In this document: positions 27,701 through 36,081 of the stretch, in pieces
Position numbering within the stretch: the first letter of the stretch is position 1
How the letters are laid out: every line of letters begins with the position of its first letter
Assembly (NCBI RefSeq): GCF_022513565.1
Contig: NZ_JAKWBE010000017.1
Location: 62,001-126,000, forward strand
Length of the DNA stretch: 64,000 nucleotides
Direction of reading: 5' to 3'
Origin: Streptomyces gilvus
Lineage (GTDB): Bacteria; Actinomycetota; Actinomycetes; Streptomycetales; Streptomycetaceae
Made by a program: the position numbers and the translations under genes
The notes under the pieces: generated by a model
The model's database searches: none
Seen by the model: only the letters and a program-made list of their open reading frames with translations
Told to the model about the DNA's origin: nothing

Positions 27701-28559
27701 GCGCGGGCGCGGGTGGGCTGGGGGTGTTGCCGGTGGCTGCCTGGGCGGGTGTGGGGTCGTTGGCGGGGGCCGCGGCTGTTTGGGTGGATCGCAGGATGCG
27801 TACGTGGGTCTGTCTCACCGCTTGGCCCGGTTCCACGCCGAGGTCGTTTCTCAGGCGGGCGCGCAGGGCTCGGTGGACTTCCAGGGCCTCCGCTTGGCGG
27901 CCCGTGTGGTGCAGGGCCAGCATGAGTTGGCGGTGGAAGGACTCGCGGAGGGGGTGGGCCGTGGTCAGGGCCGTCAGTTCGGGGACCAGGGTGTCCGGGC
28001 GCGCGTCGGGAACGGCGAGTTCGGCGTCGTAACGCCATTCCAGGAGCAGGAGACGGGATTCCTGGAGCCGTTGGGTGAAGGAGTAGCCACCGAGTTCGGC
28101 GGGGAGCCCGCTGAGCGGGGTGCCGCGCCACAGGGACAGCGCGGCCGCGCACTCGCGCACGACCCGCTCCCAGTTGCGGACGGCATGCGCGCCTCGTGCC
28201 GTGGCGAAGTGGCGTTCGAAGACATGGACGTCCAACTCCCCCTGTTCCACCCGGAGTACGTATCCGGGCGGCACCGACCGCAGCCGCTCGGGGTCGTCCA
28301 GCAGCCGGCGCAGTCGGGCCACGTGGTTGTGCAGCGAGGCCTGTGCGGAGGCGGGCGGGGCCCCACCCCACAGCGCGTCCTTGAGCGACTCGACGGAGAC
28401 GACCCGGCCGGCCTCCAACAACAGCGCGGCCAGCAGGGTACGGAGCTTGGGGCTGCCGACGGACAGCATCTCGGCGGACGCCTCGCCCCGGGCCTCGTAC
28501 AGAACCGGCGAGCCGAGCAGTCCGAACCTCAGTTCGCGCCACTCCCCCATGGCCACCAA
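24735..28559 (-). CDS. AfsR-like regulator: SARP DNA-binding/BTAD, NB-ARC ATPase, TPR repeats
   Basis: A 1274-residue STAND regulator. Residues about 8-100 are the OmpR-type winged helix (GSPKLRTLLAALLLEAGRVV), 105-255 the BTAD domain, and 260-510 a long low-complexity Pro/Ala/Thr linker with tandem repeats. NB-ARC follows (P-loop GMPGIGKTALALH, LLLLDDAATAAQIRPLL, GRLPLALRVVAARLAAR) and the C-terminal third is TPR. The first and last modules match AfsR, which integrates Ser/Thr kinase signals to activate antibiotic pathways; the target here is unknown. A second short repeat region (ADAPRANPT-like) splits NB-ARC from TPR. Start ATG 28559. Confidence 0.92.
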   Translation of the reverse strand: MVAMGEWRELRFGLLGSPVLYEARGEASAEMLSVGSPKLRTLLAALLLEAGRVVSVESLKDALWGGAPPASAQASLHNHVARLRRLLDDPERLRSVPPGYVLRVEQGELDVHVFERHFATARGAHAVRNWERVVRECAAALSLWRGTPLSGLPAELGGYSFTQRLQESRLLLLEWRYDAELAVPDARPDTLVPELTALTTAHPLRESFHRQLMLALHHTGRQAEALEVHRALRARLRNDLGVEPGQAVRQTHVRILRSTQTAAAPANDPTPAQAATGNTPSPPAPAPTADGTGSVPAATDATGTSPVPAVEAADAAGTPHRSAPAAMDAAGTSPVSVPASADGTGIPHRSAPTADGTGIPPVSAPTARDATITPHPSSPAAAEATRTSRVPEPVAGDATGTPPASAPAAAEAARTSTPNSHPPAPADVQSAPQGPPAPDDESVTGGAGGNADPAPNSPAPDDESVTGRAGGNADPAPNSPAPDDESVTGRAGGNADPAPNPPAPHDESVTDGVAGPPPPAPNKPAPAQLPPPPAHFTGRTAETETLLAAAAQLPPLTVITGMPGIGKTALALHVAHAVKNRFPDGQLYINLHGATPCMTPLTPIQSLTALLRDLGTTPRDIPEHPDAASALLRTLLAPTRTLLLLDDAATAAQIRPLLPAGPGCAVIVTSRSPLTTLDGATRHPLTLLSTEESAALLRAVSGRDTLDATHPLVELTGRLPLALRVVAARLAARRALTPDTLAGQLTASGSRLSHLEYDDLSVRRSLAVAHDSLAASDREADRDAALLLRGVGVLDLPTYGAPILARLSGIDDHRAEAALDRLVDVALLEETTYGRYAPHDLVRDFTRELSADAPRKHSAGAPRMNPADAPRANPTDAPRANPTDASREHPANAPQEHPADFSLRWYAAVSEHALTAIVPAGPDQDDRRRPTDTQPADHAPYVDTLPAFESSGQAFAWADTELENVVTLVRRHADDPDPRRTAYLSTLVRLLFPYLHRSGRVAEMEVLGTAALGVARRLGDPAAEACALVDLAGLHFLTGRHQRALALTDQALALWRRLNRPSWIRRCLNNRGLLLEGLGRYEESGSALRQSLEYSRQLNDPYGEAVTHSHLGNLYEHTDPRAAIEQHRRSLAVGDEIGAVIVRHSAHCNIGYAHLTLGEPVAALPHFEESLRILGGHGDWHGESQTRLGLVRALRLLGRTERAVEECERLLRHADSRADRYTGGLARHQHGLLLRASGRDEEARDQWRAALKALEGTDERATVAELGELLAQQG
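27030..27256. repeat. 66-bp tandem repeat in the SARP linker
   Basis: About three and a half near-identical copies of a 66-bp unit encode the 22-residue unit PAPDDESVTGRAGGNADPAP plus NS. The two central copies are identical over nearly their whole length, so copy number is likely unstable between strains. Confidence 0.8.
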
Positions 28560-28940
28560 CTACCCACCGTTCTTGGCGGAATTCCGCCCTCCGCACGGCG
28601 GTTTCCCGCCACCCTTTCCTTGACCGGTTCCCGCCGGGATCCGCTACCGTTCGGCCCGATCGCGACCGCTCTGCGGCGACTTCACGCCAGGTGGCGGACG
28701 ATGGCACGGAGGACCGCTGGCCACATGTTAGCGATCTGTTGGCGCGACCTGATGTGATCACTTCATCGGAGCCGGCCCGGGGGTGCGCGCGTAGAACGCG
28801 ATGCTCGGGGGAGTGACGCCGCCGCGGCCGGATCCGGGGGACGTCGGAGGGTCCCGGTCGGCGGAGGTGAGCGACCGGGATCCTCGTCCCCGTTCGCGCC
28901 TCATCCGCAAGCGAGCCCTCATCCGGCAGCGAGCCGCCGC
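28560..28940. other. intergenic region: promoter side of SARP gene and terminator side of GT2 gene
   Basis: About 380 bp with no convincing gene. A perfect 9-bp stem TCCCGGTCG / CGACCGGGA (28852-28880, 11-nt loop) can act as terminator for the glycosyltransferase gene. An 18-bp unit CTCATCCGCAAGCGAGCC is tandemly duplicated at 28900-28935 with one mismatch, right behind that gene's stop codon. The section 28560-28760 should contain the SARP promoter; I cannot assign it. Confidence 0.5.
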
Positions 28941-29855
28941 TCAGAAGACCGGCGGACGCCCCAGGCGCGTGAGGCGCCACACCGTGCTCCAGCGCATGGG
29001 GCGGCGTTCGCCCGCAGGTTCCCGCAGGCCTTCCGCGAAACCGCCGAACCAGGCGCGCAGCGCGGCGGGCCGGGAGCGGTTGCGCAGAACTGTCACGGCC
29101 ATCCACACGCCCAGGTGGACCGGGATGAGCGGCAGCGGGAGACGGCGGCGGACCAGCCAGACGCGGTTGCGGGCGTTGACGCGGTAGTAGATCGCGTGCC
29201 GGGCCGGTGAGGTCTTGGGGTGCTGGAGCAGGAGTTCGGGCGCGTAGAGGATGCGCCAGCCCGCGTCGACGGCCCGCCACGCCAGGTCGATCTCCTCGTG
29301 GGCGAAGAAGAACTCCGCGGGCCAGTCACCGATCTGATCCAGCATCGAGGTACGGAAGGCGTGCCCGCCGCCGAGGAACCCGGTGACGTGACCACCGCGC
29401 AGCGGGTCGGCCGCGCCGAGCCTGGGCACGTGCCGGCGCTGGGTCTCGCCGTGCTCGTCCGCGATGCGGAACCCGACGATCCCGAGCCGGGGGTCGGCGG
29501 CGAAGTGGTGGGCGACGCGGCTGAGGACGTCGGCGTCGACGAGGAGGCCGTCGTCGTCCAGTTCGACCACGATGTCCACGTCGCCGAACTCCCGCAGCCG
29601 GGCGAGCGCCACGTTGCGGCCGCCGGGGCAGCCGAGGTTCTCGTCGACCTCGAGGAGGGTGACCTCACCGGGGAGGGCCAGCCGGGCCGCGTAGTCGGGC
29701 AGCGGGCAGCCGTTGCCGACGATCACGATCCGGGTGGGGGCGAGGTCCTGCTTGGCGACGGACTCCAGCAGGGCGTCCACCTCGTCGGGACGGTTGCCCA
29801 TCGTCACCACCGCGACGGCGATCCTCGGCGCGTCCCTGTCCCCCATTGCGCTCAT
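28941..29855 (-). CDS. family 2 glycosyltransferase
   Basis: A 304-residue GT-A fold glycosyltransferase. The N-terminal nucleotide-sugar region is IAVAVVTMGNRPDEVDALLESV, the metal-binding DxD equivalent is IVVELDDDGLLV and the acceptor-side motif is FFFAHEEIDLAWRAVDAGWRI, which is rhamnosyl/galactofuranosyl-transferase-like. A weakly hydrophobic segment near the C-terminus (PLIPVHLGVWMAVTVL) may associate with the membrane. ATG 29855 (MSAMGDRDAP) is chosen; a start at 29936 adds 27 residues of no clear fold. The substrate is unknown; cell-surface polysaccharide modification is the likely setting. Confidence 0.88.
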   Translation of the reverse strand: MSAMGDRDAPRIAVAVVTMGNRPDEVDALLESVAKQDLAPTRIVIVGNGCPLPDYAARLALPGEVTLLEVDENLGCPGGRNVALARLREFGDVDIVVELDDDGLLVDADVLSRVAHHFAADPRLGIVGFRIADEHGETQRRHVPRLGAADPLRGGHVTGFLGGGHAFRTSMLDQIGDWPAEFFFAHEEIDLAWRAVDAGWRILYAPELLLQHPKTSPARHAIYYRVNARNRVWLVRRRLPLPLIPVHLGVWMAVTVLRNRSRPAALRAWFGGFAEGLREPAGERRPMRWSTVWRLTRLGRPPVF

Positions 29856-29929
29856 CCCATCCGCCGTCGGCAACGTCGGCCGCGATGCTAGCCGTTCACG
29901 GTAAGGACTTCCTGAGTACGCCGTTTCGT

Positions 29930-30667
29930 ATGCCAAGTCTTGAGCCGCCGTACGAGCAGGCTCACCCGTTTGCCGTCACCGCGGGGGCAGGTGGGTACGA
30001 CGGTCCACTCGCCGCGGTCGGAGGGGTAGCGGGTCAGCGGCTCAGCGGCTCAGCCGTGCGCCTGCTGGGCGTGCCGGGGAAGGAGGCCGACATGACGATG
30101 CGGCGCGTGGCGAGCGCGCTGGAGACCGGACCGTCCTCGCTCTACGCGCACGTGGTCAACAAGGAGGACCTGGACGAGCTGCTCATCGGCCGGCTGTGCG
30201 CCGAGATCGACCTGCCCGAGCCGGACCCCGCCGCCTGGCTGCAGCAGATCACGAGCGTCTGCGCCCGGCTGCGCGACCAGTACCTGCGCTACCCGGGCAT
30301 CTCCCGGGCGGCCTTCGCCGCCGCCCCGTCCAACCTGGACACACTCCGCCTCAGCGAGGGGATGCTCGCGATCCTGCTCGCCGGGGGCATCGCCCCGCAG
30401 ACCGCCGCATGGGCGATCGACTCCCTGATGCTCTACGTCAACGCCCACAGCCTCGAGGTCTCCCTGGCGAGCAGCAGGCTCGGCCGCGGCGACGACGGCT
30501 GGGTGGTCAGCCGCGACGAACTCCTGCGCCGCTTCGCCGCGCTCCCCGACGCCTTCCCCCACACAAAGCGCTACGCCACCGAGCTCACGGCAGGGACGGT
30601 CCACGACCGCTTCGACTTCACGATCGCCCTGATGATCGACGGCCTGAAGAACTCCGGGACGGACTGA
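29930..30667 (+). CDS. TetR family regulator with aberrant N-terminus
   Basis: The C-terminal part is a clear TetR_C_1 domain (WLQQITSVCARLRDQYLRYPGISRAAF, AWAIDSLMLYVNAHSLE), and the recognition helix region MTMRRVASALETGPSSLYAHVVNKEDL is intact. Helix 1, normally about RLSREAIVAAAVRLL, reads QRLSGSAVRLL, about five residues short, next to a direct repeat agcggctc. The 40 residues before it (from ATG 29930) look non-native. Either the start lies elsewhere, for example ATG 30092, giving a protein without helix 1, or the gene carries a small deletion. Divergent from the glycosyltransferase. Confidence 0.7.
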   Translation: MPSLEPPYEQAHPFAVTAGAGGYDGPLAAVGGVAGQRLSGSAVRLLGVPGKEADMTMRRVASALETGPSSLYAHVVNKEDLDELLIGRLCAEIDLPEPDPAAWLQQITSVCARLRDQYLRYPGISRAAFAAAPSNLDTLRLSEGMLAILLAGGIAPQTAAWAIDSLMLYVNAHSLEVSLASSRLGRGDDGWVVSRDELLRRFAALPDAFPHTKRYATELTAGTVHDRFDFTIALMIDGLKNSGTD

Positions 30668-30787
30668 GCTCTGTCCTTGTTCGCCGGGTTCCCAGAGGTC
30701 GACAGGCCGCACCCGCCGCTGGCTCGACTACCGCCCCGACCGCGACTGACTCCCCGACACCGACACCCCGGACATTAAGATCACCCG

Positions 30788-31567
30788 ATGAACAGCGAGC
30801 CCATCCGTCTCACCGTCCTGGGAAGCGCGACGCCGTACCCGAGCGCCGACAACCCGTGCTCCGGCTACCTGGTGTCGAGCGGGGGCACCCGCATCTGGGT
30901 GGACGCCGGAACCGGGACGCTCGGCCCGCTCCAGCGATACGTCCCGCTGGACCGGCTCGACGCGATCTGGATCTCCCATCTGCACGCCGATCACAGCGCG
31001 GACCTGCTCACCGCCTACTACGGTGCCCTGTTCGCAGACATCCGTCTCACCGCACCGATCCCCCTCTACGGCCCGGCGGGGATCGCCGACCGGCTGGCCG
31101 GCTTTCTCACCAACACCTCGACCCGCAGCCCGGTCGAATCCGCCTTCGACGTCACCGAGCTGTACGACGGGCACCAGGCCACCCTCGGCCCACTCCGGCT
31201 GACCAGCCGGGCGGTGGCACACGGCATCCCGGCCTTCGCCGTCCGCATCGAGACGACGAGCACCTCGCTGGTGTATTCCGGCGACACGGCCCCCTGCACC
31301 AGCCTCGCGGAACTGGCCGAAGGCTGTGACGCGCTCCTGTGCGAGGCCGAAAGCGCACAGCCACCGGCCGAAGGCGAACAGGTCCACCACACCCCCGAGA
31401 ACGCCGGAGAGACCGCCACCGCAGCCGGCGCGAACCGACTGATCGTCACCCATGTCGGCCGCTTCCTCACCCCACAGGAAGCGGTGGCACGCGCCGCCAC
31501 CCGCTTCACCGGGCCCGTCGACTACGCCGCCCCCGGCACCACCTTCACCGTCCGACGGGACCGATGA
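30788..31567 (+). CDS. MBL-fold hydrolase, ribonuclease Z-like
   Basis: A 259-residue metallo-beta-lactamase-fold protein of the RNase Z/AtsA-like group. The metal motif is ISHLHADHSADLL, further ligands lie in VYSGDTAPCTSLAELAEGCDALLCEA, and the last histidine in LIVTHVGRFL. N-terminal LTVLGSATPYPSADNPCSGYLV is the usual start. Such proteins hydrolyse phosphodiesters or esters; without the exosite arm it is unlikely to be the tRNA 3' processing enzyme. ATG 30788. It stands alone between the TetR gene and a zone of gene debris. Confidence 0.88.
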   Translation: MNSEPIRLTVLGSATPYPSADNPCSGYLVSSGGTRIWVDAGTGTLGPLQRYVPLDRLDAIWISHLHADHSADLLTAYYGALFADIRLTAPIPLYGPAGIADRLAGFLTNTSTRSPVESAFDVTELYDGHQATLGPLRLTSRAVAHGIPAFAVRIETTSTSLVYSGDTAPCTSLAELAEGCDALLCEAESAQPPAEGEQVHHTPENAGETATAAGANRLIVTHVGRFLTPQEAVARAATRFTGPVDYAAPGTTFTVRRDR

Positions 31568-31605
31568 GACCGGAACACCTCGGGACCAGCCGGTCCCAGC
31601 GGAGC

Positions 31606-31880
31606 TCAGGACTCCGCTTCGGTGACACCGACGAGTTCGGAGATGAACTCGACGAAGAGCCGGGCGCACGGCGCGCGCTTGGCCGCGGGTTCGAGAATGC
31701 CGTACTCCATGGCCGGGGCGTCGCGGAAGGGGACGAAGACGACACCGGGGCGGACATGGTGCTCCGCGGCGCGGGCCGCCACCGGAGAGACGCCGAAACC
31801 GGCGGCGACCAGGGAGCGCACCTCGGGCCAGTAGGTGAAGGCCGGGCCGCGCAGGATGAGACGGCCCGCCGGGGTGCGGT
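31606..31880 (-). pseudogene. C-terminal remnant of a LysR-type regulator
   Basis: About 90 in-frame residues (RLILRGPAFTYWPEVRSLVA, then GFGVSPVAARAAEHH, FVPFRDAPAMEYGILEP) match the second half of a LysR substrate-binding domain, ending in a normal stop at 31606. No helix-turn-helix or first half exists upstream; the reading breaks where a Uma2 fragment on the opposite strand begins. A GTG inside (31821) could start a 71-residue protein, but it would be functionless as a regulator. Confidence 0.75.
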
Positions 31881-31884
31881 CCGG

Positions 31885-31941
31885 TTCACCCTCGACCTCG
31901 AAGAACTCCCCGTGCCGGAACCGGAGACCGACGCTCGCTGA
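31885..31941 (+). pseudogene. C-terminal fragment of a Uma2-family gene
   Basis: Encodes FTLDLEELPVPEPETDAR and a stop, almost the same as the end of the intact Uma2 protein at 40745-41296 (FTLDLDELPLPDPEPDTH). It abuts the LysR remnant. Confidence 0.75.
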
Positions 31942-32003
31942 GGCGGCACGCCCGATACGACCAGGGCAACAGGATCAGCGCCCCCGCGGCGGCAGGAGTG
32001 TGG

Positions 32004-32774
32004 TCAGCCGACGCTGATCAGGGTGGAGCCGCCGCCGTCGAGGTTGTATTCGGATCCGGTGAGGTAGGCGGCCTCATCGGAGGCGAGGAAGACCAGGAAG
32101 TTGACGACGTCGGCGGGCTCGGCGATCCGGCCGAGCGGGGACAGGACGGGGCCGAGGGCTTCGATGGTGGTCCCGGCGGCGGCGGCGCCGTAGGTGGCCA
32201 TGGCGGTGTTGACGTAGGTGGGGTGCAGGGAGTTGACGCGGACGTTCGCGGCAGCGTACTCGGCGGCGACGTCCTTGGTCATGGTGCGGACGGCGCCCTT
32301 GCTCGCGCCGTACAGGGTGTGGCCGGCGACGCCGACGAGCCCGGCGATCGAGGAGAGGTTGATGATCGCCCCGCCTCCGGAGGCGGCCATGTGCGGGGCG
32401 GTGTGCTTCATGCCGAGGAAAGTGCCGGTCACGTTGACGGCCATGAGCCGGTTCCAGTCCTCGACGCTGGTGTCGGCGAGCGGGGCGATGAGGTAGATGC
32501 CGGCGTTGTTGACCAGCACGTCGATCCGGCCGTGGACCGCGCGGACCTGGTCGGTCACCTGGACCCAGGCGTCCTCGCTCGTCACGTCGTGGGCGAGGAA
32601 CTCGGCGCTGCGGCCCGCCGCCGTGATCTGTTCGACGACGGCCTTTCCGGCCGTCTCGTCGATGTCCGTGGCGATCACGGTGGCGCCTTCGGCGGCGAAC
32701 CGGGTGGCTGCGGCGGCGCCGATGCCGTTCGCCGCACCGGTGATGAGGATGGTCTTGTCCTGGAGACGGGACAT
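32004..32774 (-). CDS. short-chain dehydrogenase/reductase
   Basis: A 256-residue classical SDR. Cofactor motif TGAANGIG, the NNAG motif in DVLVNNAGIYLI, catalytic Ser in INLSSIAG and YxxxK in YGASKGAV are all intact; Asp at the end of beta2 (ATDID) favours NAD(H). It is the last gene of a four-gene minus-strand operon with a CrtI-like oxidoreductase, DUF3556 protein and acyl-CoA ligase, 32 bp behind its neighbour. An AAGGAG Shine-Dalgarno sits 6 bp before ATG 32774. The substrate is probably an alcohol or ketone intermediate of that pathway. Confidence 0.9.
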   Translation of the reverse strand: MSRLQDKTILITGAANGIGAAAATRFAAEGATVIATDIDETAGKAVVEQITAAGRSAEFLAHDVTSEDAWVQVTDQVRAVHGRIDVLVNNAGIYLIAPLADTSVEDWNRLMAVNVTGTFLGMKHTAPHMAASGGGAIINLSSIAGLVGVAGHTLYGASKGAVRTMTKDVAAEYAAANVRVNSLHPTYVNTAMATYGAAAAGTTIEALGPVLSPLGRIAEPADVVNFLVFLASDEAAYLTGSEYNLDGGGSTLISVG

Positions 32775-32806
32775 GTCGGGCTCCTTCTCTGGGGGTTGGT
32801 GGTGTG

Positions 32807-34222
32807 TCAGGCGCGCAGGTGGCGCAGGGCCCGTGCGGCGGCGTGGGCGCCGCACATTCCGTGGGCGCCGGGGCCGGGCGGGGTGGCCGCCGAGCACAGG
32901 TAGTGGCCGGGCAGCCCGGTGTCGTAGGGCTGGAGGGTGAGGCGTGGTCCGGTGATCAGCTGGGGGATGTCCTTGGCGCCGGTCATGATGTTGCCGCCGA
33001 CGTAGTTCGGGTTGTACGCGGCGAATCCAGTGGTGGTGCGGACGGCGGTGCCGATGATCCGGTCCCGGAACCCGGGGGCGAACCGCTCGATCTGGGCGGT
33101 GATCGCCTCGGTGGCGTCGCCGGTGTAGCCGTTCGGGACGTGGGCGTAAGTCCACACCGGGTGCACATCGCCGACCGACCGTGCCTGGTCGGCCAGGTAC
33201 TGCTGCCCGACCAGGACGAACGGCCGCTCGGGCATCCGCCCGGCGTGGATCTCCCGCTCGGTGGCGGCGATCTCGGCGAACGTGCCACCGACGTGCACCG
33301 TGCCCGCCCGCCGCGCCGCCTGGGCGGTCCAGGGGATACCGCCCTCGACCGCGAAGTCGACCTTGAACGCCCCGGGGCCGTAGCGGAACCGGCGGTAGGC
33401 CCGGGCGACACGGGGAGGCAGCCGGTCGCCGAGGAGATCCGCCAGCGCCGTGGGTGCCACATCCCAGACGGTCACGTCCGTGGGCGGCAGCTCCGAGGCC
33501 GACCGCACCCGCACGCCGGTCTCGATCTTGCCGCCCAGGTCGAGCAGCAGCGCCGCCATCGCGCCGGTGATGCGGCGCGAGCCTCCCTCCGCGACGGCCC
33601 AGCCGTGCCGGTGCCCGGCGGTGAGGATGCCGAGCCCGATGCTCGCGCTGAGCGGACGGTCGAGGGGGTGGAAGGCGTGCGCGGCGACCCCGCCCCAAAG
33701 GGCCCTGGCCTCCTCGGTGGCGAAGGTCCTCGCCAGCAGCGACGCCGGCGCCAGGGCGGGGACGCCGAAGCGGGCCAGCCGCACCGGGTGGCGGGGGACA
33801 CGCAGCAGCGGGCCGAGGATGTCCCCGCTCAGGCTGTCGTACGACGATGACGGGCCTGCGAACAGCCGCCGCCAGTACCGGCCGTCGGCGCCGAGCCCCG
33901 TGGCCGTCTCGGCGACCGAGCGATGCAACACCCCGGCCGTGCCACCGTCGAGCGGGTGGGCGCAGTCGATCTCCGGCAGCGCCCACTTCAACCCGTAGCG
34001 TTCCAGGCCGAGTTCCCGAAGGAAGGGCGAGCCGACGGCCATCGGGTGGACGGCCGAGCAATGGTCGTGCAGCAGTCCGGGCAGGATCGCCTCGCCGGAG
34101 CGCGTGCCGCCGCCGATCTCGTCGGCCGCCTCCACCACCGTGACCCGCACACCCTCCCGGGCCAGGGCGACGGCGGCAGCGAGGCCGTTGGGGCCGGCGC
34201 CGACGACGGTCGCTGTGCTCAT
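32807..34222 (-). CDS. FAD-dependent oxidoreductase, phytoene desaturase (CrtI)-like
   Basis: A 471-residue flavoprotein. The N-terminal dinucleotide fold is VVGAGPNGLAAAVALAREGVRVTVVEA, and the C-terminal FAD-contact motif appears as GGNIMTGAKDIPQLI plus YLCSAATPPGPGAHGMCG. Members of this actinobacterial group (NAD(P)/FAD-dependent, all-trans-retinol saturase-like) are mostly uncharacterised, and a carotenoid substrate is not implied because no other crt gene is present. Its ATG overlaps the upstream DUF3556 stop by 4 bp (translational coupling). Confidence 0.88.
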   Translation of the reverse strand: MSTATVVGAGPNGLAAAVALAREGVRVTVVEAADEIGGGTRSGEAILPGLLHDHCSAVHPMAVGSPFLRELGLERYGLKWALPEIDCAHPLDGGTAGVLHRSVAETATGLGADGRYWRRLFAGPSSSYDSLSGDILGPLLRVPRHPVRLARFGVPALAPASLLARTFATEEARALWGGVAAHAFHPLDRPLSASIGLGILTAGHRHGWAVAEGGSRRITGAMAALLLDLGGKIETGVRVRSASELPPTDVTVWDVAPTALADLLGDRLPPRVARAYRRFRYGPGAFKVDFAVEGGIPWTAQAARRAGTVHVGGTFAEIAATEREIHAGRMPERPFVLVGQQYLADQARSVGDVHPVWTYAHVPNGYTGDATEAITAQIERFAPGFRDRIIGTAVRTTTGFAAYNPNYVGGNIMTGAKDIPQLITGPRLTLQPYDTGLPGHYLCSAATPPGPGAHGMCGAHAAARALRHLRA

Positions 34223-36012
34223 GCCGTCCTGCTCTCCAGCTGCTCGCGCTTCTCGTGCTCGCTGGTCCAGGTGACGTCGAGCGGGATCGGACCGTTCGGC
34301 AGCCACGGCTGCTCCCTGACCGCGTCGGCGACCTTCCACGTACCCCGCTCGATCACCCCGAGCGCGGCGTCGATCACCTGGTAGTGCTGGATGCCGCGGT
34401 GGATGGGCTGCGACTCCACCCATACGACGATCCACTCCCCGGGGGCGAAGCCGACCCGTGCCTGCACGGCCTCGATGAGGCTGAGGTCGTGCAGGTGGCC
34501 GTCGCCGAAGTTGAAGCCGATCAGCGAGTTGCAGCCGAACTCGGCCTCCCGGACGGTGCGTCGGTCGAGGTCGGGAAGGTTCTTCAGCAGTACCGAGAAC
34601 AGGCCGCGGCCCTGGCTGTGCATGGACCGCCAGGCGATGGTCTGCTGCATGGTGATCTCGGCGACCGCGGCCGGGTAGCCCATCGCCTGGAGTTGGTCGA
34701 CCTGGTTCTTGGTCGGGCGGTTGGGCAGCGTGTTCAGCTTCTCCTCCGCGCCCGGCGCGAAGGCCCACAGCGCGGAGGCCCAGTTGCCCGCGTACTGCCG
34801 CATCGAGGGCAGGAAGGAGACCAGGTCGGGACGGAGATTGCCGAGAACGGGGAAGAACGCGAGGCCGGCGGCGATCCCGGCGGCCAGCCAGGGTGAGGAC
34901 ATGTCGCCGACGCCGTACCCGTCCCCAGCCGGGAAGCCGAGGAACAGGAAGACCGAGAGGTAGCCGAACAGCAGGTTCCACTCCAACGGCACCGCCAGCG
35001 GGAACGTGGACGTGATGAAGAGGTGGAAGACGACCATCAGCGCCACGCCGGCGAGCGTGAGCCAGCGGTTCGTGGAGAACAGCAGCACCAGCGGCGTGAC
35101 GATCTCGACGGTCGAGCCGCCCACGTGTGCCATGAAGGTCGCCACCTTCGACGGGCGGATGTCGCGTGGGAAGTCGCGGTAGTGCAGCCGCTTGATCCGC
35201 TTCGACGGGACGCAGGGGCTGTTGGAGACCATCGGTGCGACGACGTTGGTGAAGTGCAGCCCGAACTTCGACACTCCGGCGCCGATCCAGACCACGCAGA
35301 TCAGCAGCTTCGCCGCGACGATCATGTCGGTGAACGGCAGGACGGCGAAGAACACCAGCGCTGGCAGGTACTGCTCACCGCGGGCGGCCAGGAAGACCGT
35401 CTTGTCCCGCAGTCCGTTCAGCACGTACAGGACGATCGGCGCGATGAGCAGAGCTGGGCGCACCAGGCCGGAGGTGTTGTCCGGGAGCGCCTCGGTGAGC
35501 GACGCCGCCGGCACGCCGGGCAGGGCGATCGCCAGCAGCAGGGACAGCAGGAAGGCCAGGTAGAGCAGGACGTCGCCGACCGTACGGCGGTCCCCGGACG
35601 TGAAGGGCACCCGCTTCCACGGCCGCAGCCGGATGGTGCCGGGCCGGGCCCAGAACAGGATCCCGCCGGTCATCGGCTTGAACTTGCCGGCGATCGGGCC
35701 CCAGGACCCGGCCACCCCGAGCGTTTCGAGGAAGACCGTCCACAGGACCAGCTTCTGGTAGACGACCGGCTCGTTCCACCAGTGCGTGACGTCCCAGAAC
35801 GGGCCCACCCCCGAGGTCCAGGTCGCCAGGGCGGTCCCGGCGAGGACGTAGAGGAAGAGGACCTTGACCACGTACGTCGCCGGAATCATCTTCGGCGACC
35901 CGAAGCCGTATTCCACCCAGTGCAGGGCCAGCGTTCTCAGACGTTCCTGAAGTGGCTTCTCCAGGAATGCATCCGGCTCGACGGGAGGAAAGTCACCTGT
36001 TTTGAACCCCAT
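34219..36012 (-). CDS. DUF3556 multi-pass membrane protein
   Basis: A 597-residue protein with about nine hydrophobic segments (for example VVKVLFLYVLAGTALATW, VLLYLAFLLSLLLAIALPGV, LLFGYLSVFLFLGF) and a soluble C-terminal domain of about 150 residues (DLDRRTVREAEFGCNSLIGFNFGDGHLHD). It matches the DUF3556 family, well known in mycobacteria, function unknown. The operon setting suggests it works on a lipid or other acyl substrate together with the ligase and oxidoreductases. ATG 36012 with AAAGGC upstream. Confidence 0.85.
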   Translation of the reverse strand: MGFKTGDFPPVEPDAFLEKPLQERLRTLALHWVEYGFGSPKMIPATYVVKVLFLYVLAGTALATWTSGVGPFWDVTHWWNEPVVYQKLVLWTVFLETLGVAGSWGPIAGKFKPMTGGILFWARPGTIRLRPWKRVPFTSGDRRTVGDVLLYLAFLLSLLLAIALPGVPAASLTEALPDNTSGLVRPALLIAPIVLYVLNGLRDKTVFLAARGEQYLPALVFFAVLPFTDMIVAAKLLICVVWIGAGVSKFGLHFTNVVAPMVSNSPCVPSKRIKRLHYRDFPRDIRPSKVATFMAHVGGSTVEIVTPLVLLFSTNRWLTLAGVALMVVFHLFITSTFPLAVPLEWNLLFGYLSVFLFLGFPAGDGYGVGDMSSPWLAAGIAAGLAFFPVLGNLRPDLVSFLPSMRQYAGNWASALWAFAPGAEEKLNTLPNRPTKNQVDQLQAMGYPAAVAEITMQQTIAWRSMHSQGRGLFSVLLKNLPDLDRRTVREAEFGCNSLIGFNFGDGHLHDLSLIEAVQARVGFAPGEWIVVWVESQPIHRGIQHYQVIDAALGVIERGTWKVADAVREQPWLPNGPIPLDVTWTSEHEKREQLESRTA

Positions 36013-36081
36013 GGCGGAGCCTTTCTTTACGACTTTTTTCGGGCACGCCGAACCGCACCCGGAAAGGAATCGAGTGGACTT

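Noticed and set aside
32807-34222. Carotenoid biosynthesis cluster
   Set aside because: The protein is CrtI-like in fold only; no phytoene synthase, GGPP synthase or cyclase genes accompany it.
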